From: Candidatus Roseilinea sp.
GTDB lineage: Bacteria > Chloroflexota > Anaerolineae > J036 > Brachytrichaceae
Reading direction: 5' to 3'
NCBI GenBank assembly: GCA_025998955.1
Contig: AP024676.1
Coordinates: forward strand, 4,586,001-4,650,000
DNA: 64,000 nt
The notes below the pieces were generated by a model that was not told the origin of the DNA, searched no databases, and was given only the letters and a program-made list of their open reading frames with translations. The translations under genes and the position numbers were made by a program. Within the stretch, counting starts at the first letter, position 1, and each line of letters begins with the position of its first letter. Below are positions 62,272-64,000 of the stretch, piece after piece.

Positions 62272-63439
62272 GCGCCGATTGTATGCATTCGACGACCGTT
62301 CGCGCCAGCGCTGCGCGGAAGGGCGTGAGCGTGTCCTCGCCCGCGCGCCCGTAGTAGATGTGGTTGGTCAGGCAAGCCAAGACCAGCGCGCGCGATGGGT
62401 CCACCCACAGGGCGGTGCCGGTGAAGCCGAGGTGACCGAAGGCTCCCTCGCCCAGCGGATAGCTCATCGCGGCTGGGTTGGACGACCGCAGCGCAAACCC
62501 CAATCCGCGTCGCACATCGCCTTCCTGCACCTGCAGGCGCACCATTTCGGCCAGCGTCTCTTGTCGCAGCACCGTCTCGCGCACGCTGGCCAACGCGCAG
62601 CGCAACGCTTCGCCGAATGCCGCGACATCGTGCGCCGTGCCGAACAAGCCGGCGTGCCCGGCGACCCCGCCGAAGGCAAAGGCATTCTCGTCGTGCACTT
62701 CGCCGCACATACGACGGCCTTGATGCGCATAGAGCTCGGTCGGCGCAGCCATGTCGCAGGGGATCGGACCGTAGGTGATGGAATCTAGACCGAGTGGCGC
62801 CGTGACGCGGTTGCGCACAGTCTCGCGCAGCGTCTCGCCGGCCAGGCGCTCGATGGCAAAGCCGATGAGCAGCAAACCGATGTCACTGTAGACGACGCGT
62901 GTGCCGGGCCGATAGGCGAACGCGGTTGCGAAGACCGTCTCGCGCAAGCGACGCCGGACTTCGGCCGCCGGAAGCGTGTGCTGCCATTCGGCAGCCATCT
63001 TCCAAAGCGGCAACCAGGCCGGCAACCCGGCGCTGTGCGACAGGAGCTGCCGGAAGGTGACCACGCCGGCGTCAACCTCGCCCTCGGTATGCGGTGCGAT
63101 TTCGACGGAGCTGCCGGGGCGCAGTGGGTCAGGGGAGGGCGCGATGGGCCGTCGGCCGCAGAATTCGGGCAACACTTCGGTCACCGGTTGATCGAGTTGA
63201 ACGCGGCCCGCTTCAACGAGCGTCATGAACGCGACGACGGTGAAAAGTTTGGAGACCGAGGCCAGGTCAAAGCGCGTCTCGGCAGTGGTCGGGCATGCTC
63301 GTGCCTCTGGATCGAGGAAGCCGGTGCTGATGTCGTAGACGATCTCGCCGCCGAGGCGCACCTGAACCTGTGCGGCGGGAAAGACGCGATCGAGAGCCGA
63401 GTCAATCAGCGCGTCGAGCGCGGAGAAGTCGTAGGTCAT
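62261..63439 (-). CDS. Serine hydrolase, class C beta-lactamase family
   Basis: The 392-residue protein follows the penicillin-binding/class C fold: the SxxK motif in FDLASVSKLFTVVAFMTLVEAG, the YxN-like motif as VYSDIGLLLIGFAIERLAG, and a later GHLGFTGTALWVDP in place of the KTG-like triad. FRQLLSHSAGLP is the usual loop. It has no signal peptide that I can see, so it may be an intracellular esterase or peptidase rather than a true lactamase. The start ATG at 63439 precedes a region of palindromes. Confidence 0.9.
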   Translation of the reverse strand: MTYDFSALDALIDSALDRVFPAAQVQVRLGGEIVYDISTGFLDPEARACPTTAETRFDLASVSKLFTVVAFMTLVEAGRVQLDQPVTEVLPEFCGRRPIAPSPDPLRPGSSVEIAPHTEGEVDAGVVTFRQLLSHSAGLPAWLPLWKMAAEWQHTLPAAEVRRRLRETVFATAFAYRPGTRVVYSDIGLLLIGFAIERLAGETLRETVRNRVTAPLGLDSITYGPIPCDMAAPTELYAHQGRRMCGEVHDENAFAFGGVAGHAGLFGTAHDVAAFGEALRCALASVRETVLRQETLAEMVRLQVQEGDVRRGLGFALRSSNPAAMSYPLGEGAFGHLGFTGTALWVDPSRALVLACLTNHIYYGRAGEDTLTPFRAALARTVVECIQSAHGD

Positions 63440-63446
63440 CGAAACG

Positions 63447-63526
63447 AGAAACCAGGTTGCTGCGAGGAACCTGGTTTCTGAGCGCCATGCAGAACCCGAG
63501 GTTCTTTGAAGAACCCCGGGTTCTGC
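63447..63526. repeat. Two dispersed-type palindromes
   Basis: AGAAACCAGGTT at 63447-63458 pairs with AACCTGGTTTCT at 63468-63479. GCAGAACCCGAGGTTC at 63489-63504 pairs with GAACCCCGGGTTCTGC at 63511-63526. Both are near-perfect hairpins without a T run, in the space between two minus-strand genes. Confidence 0.85.
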
Positions 63527-63580
63527 AGGGTCTATCGGTCTATGACGCGAAGTTCCCGGTATGGATGTTCCGGTCGCAGC

Positions 63581-64000
63581 CTAGCCCGACTTGGGCCGCA
63601 GCGTGCCATCCAGGATCATCATCACCACGAAGTTATCGCCGTAGACCGCGTTCTTGTAGATTGGGTCGCCGTCGGGCGGGAAGCCTTCGACGCGCACGTT
63701 GAGCACCGGGTTGTTGCCGTAGCGCTCCCAGAGCGGGACGATGGGCAACAGCTCGTTGAACACCTTGGCCACTTCGGTGACGGCCGCTTTCTGAGCCGAC
63801 TCGTCCAGGCCGAGGGCGGAGTTCACGATCAACTGCTCCAAATCCACTTCCTGGTCGCCCACCTTCTGCTTCATCGGGAAGTTCATACCCTTGCCGGTGG
63901 TGGATGCGACGTAGTTCGCGTTGAACAGCGGCGTGATCCACGAGAAGCTGGGGTGCGGATTGCCGGCGCCCCATCCACGGATGGCCATGACGAAATCGCC
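63581..64000 (-). CDS. ABC-transporter peptide-binding protein, C-terminal part
   Basis: The frame is open to the right edge (GDFVMAIRGWGAGNPHPSFSW continues upstream) and ends at TAG at 63581. The 139 visible residues match the C-terminal lobe of family-5 binding proteins: NPHPSFSWITPLFNANYV, VDLEQLIVNSALGLDESAQKAAVTEVAKVFNELLPIVPLWERYG, and VEGFPPDGDPIYKN. The N-terminal lobe and signal peptide lie outside. It resembles the binding protein at 34440 only in family, not closely. Confidence 0.85.
   Translation of the reverse strand, partial: GDFVMAIRGWGAGNPHPSFSWITPLFNANYVASTTGKGMNFPMKQKVGDQEVDLEQLIVNSALGLDESAQKAAVTEVAKVFNELLPIVPLWERYGNNPVLNVRVEGFPPDGDPIYKNAVYGDNFVVMMILDGTLRPKSG

Overview
The window looks like chromosomal DNA from a GC-rich bacterium of the phylum Chloroflexota, probably an Anaerolineae-type lineage. 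The reasons are the Pro/Thr-rich linkers behind lipoboxes, a BTAD regulator, DUF4230 and DUF2341 proteins, a DnaG without zinc ligands, and abundant short dispersed repeats. The phylum is an inference from gene style. No rRNA is present.

Layout. 1-10.4 kb (minus strand): a histidine cluster (hisG, hisC, hisB, hisH, hisA, hisF) mixed with sucC, rsmI, tgt, a 16S rRNA m7G1405-type methyltransferase and an EamA transporter with an in-frame stop. 10.4-12.7 kb: a polymorphic-toxin remnant with broken RHS core pieces around an AHH nuclease and an Imm11-like immunity gene. 12.7-26.7 kb: a Clp ATPase whose first ATPase domain is degenerate, a BTAD regulator, a secreted-protein gene split by an IS4-type element beside a decayed paralogue, ahcY with a PfkB kinase, a response regulator, trmFO, a NAGPA-like lipoprotein and rsmD.

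26.8-30.9 kb is the most unusual part. It holds an integron-integrase N-terminus on the minus strand, an attI-type leader split by an ISKra4-type element with a 9-bp target duplication, and then three plus-strand cassettes ending in attC-like sites. The first site has perfect GCCCAAC/GTTGGGC ends and the second is 59 bp long. The cassettes carry a small protein plus frameshifted aspartic protease, a GGCT-like protein and a GrpB-family protein. This reads as a decayed chromosomal integron.

31-64 kb: tRNA-Leu, tig-clpP, secreted and surface proteins (peptide-binding proteins, a PA14 protein, a DUF2341/beta-propeller protein, an SH3 lipoprotein), glycosyltransferases, an S9 peptidase, dnaG-sigma factor, a crtI-like gene, serA, recO, tRNA-Arg, a PhyH dioxygenase, a serine hydrolase and a partial binding protein at the edge.

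Two repeat systems cross the whole window. Heptamer tandem tracts, often as inverted pairs, lie in frame inside hisH, hisC, clp, trmFO, dnaG and a GT39 gene, and abut the start codons of tgt, hisC and hisG. MITE-like elements share termini with the ISKra4-type element, and one has a 10-bp target duplication and supplies a spurious upstream ATG to a GT39 gene.
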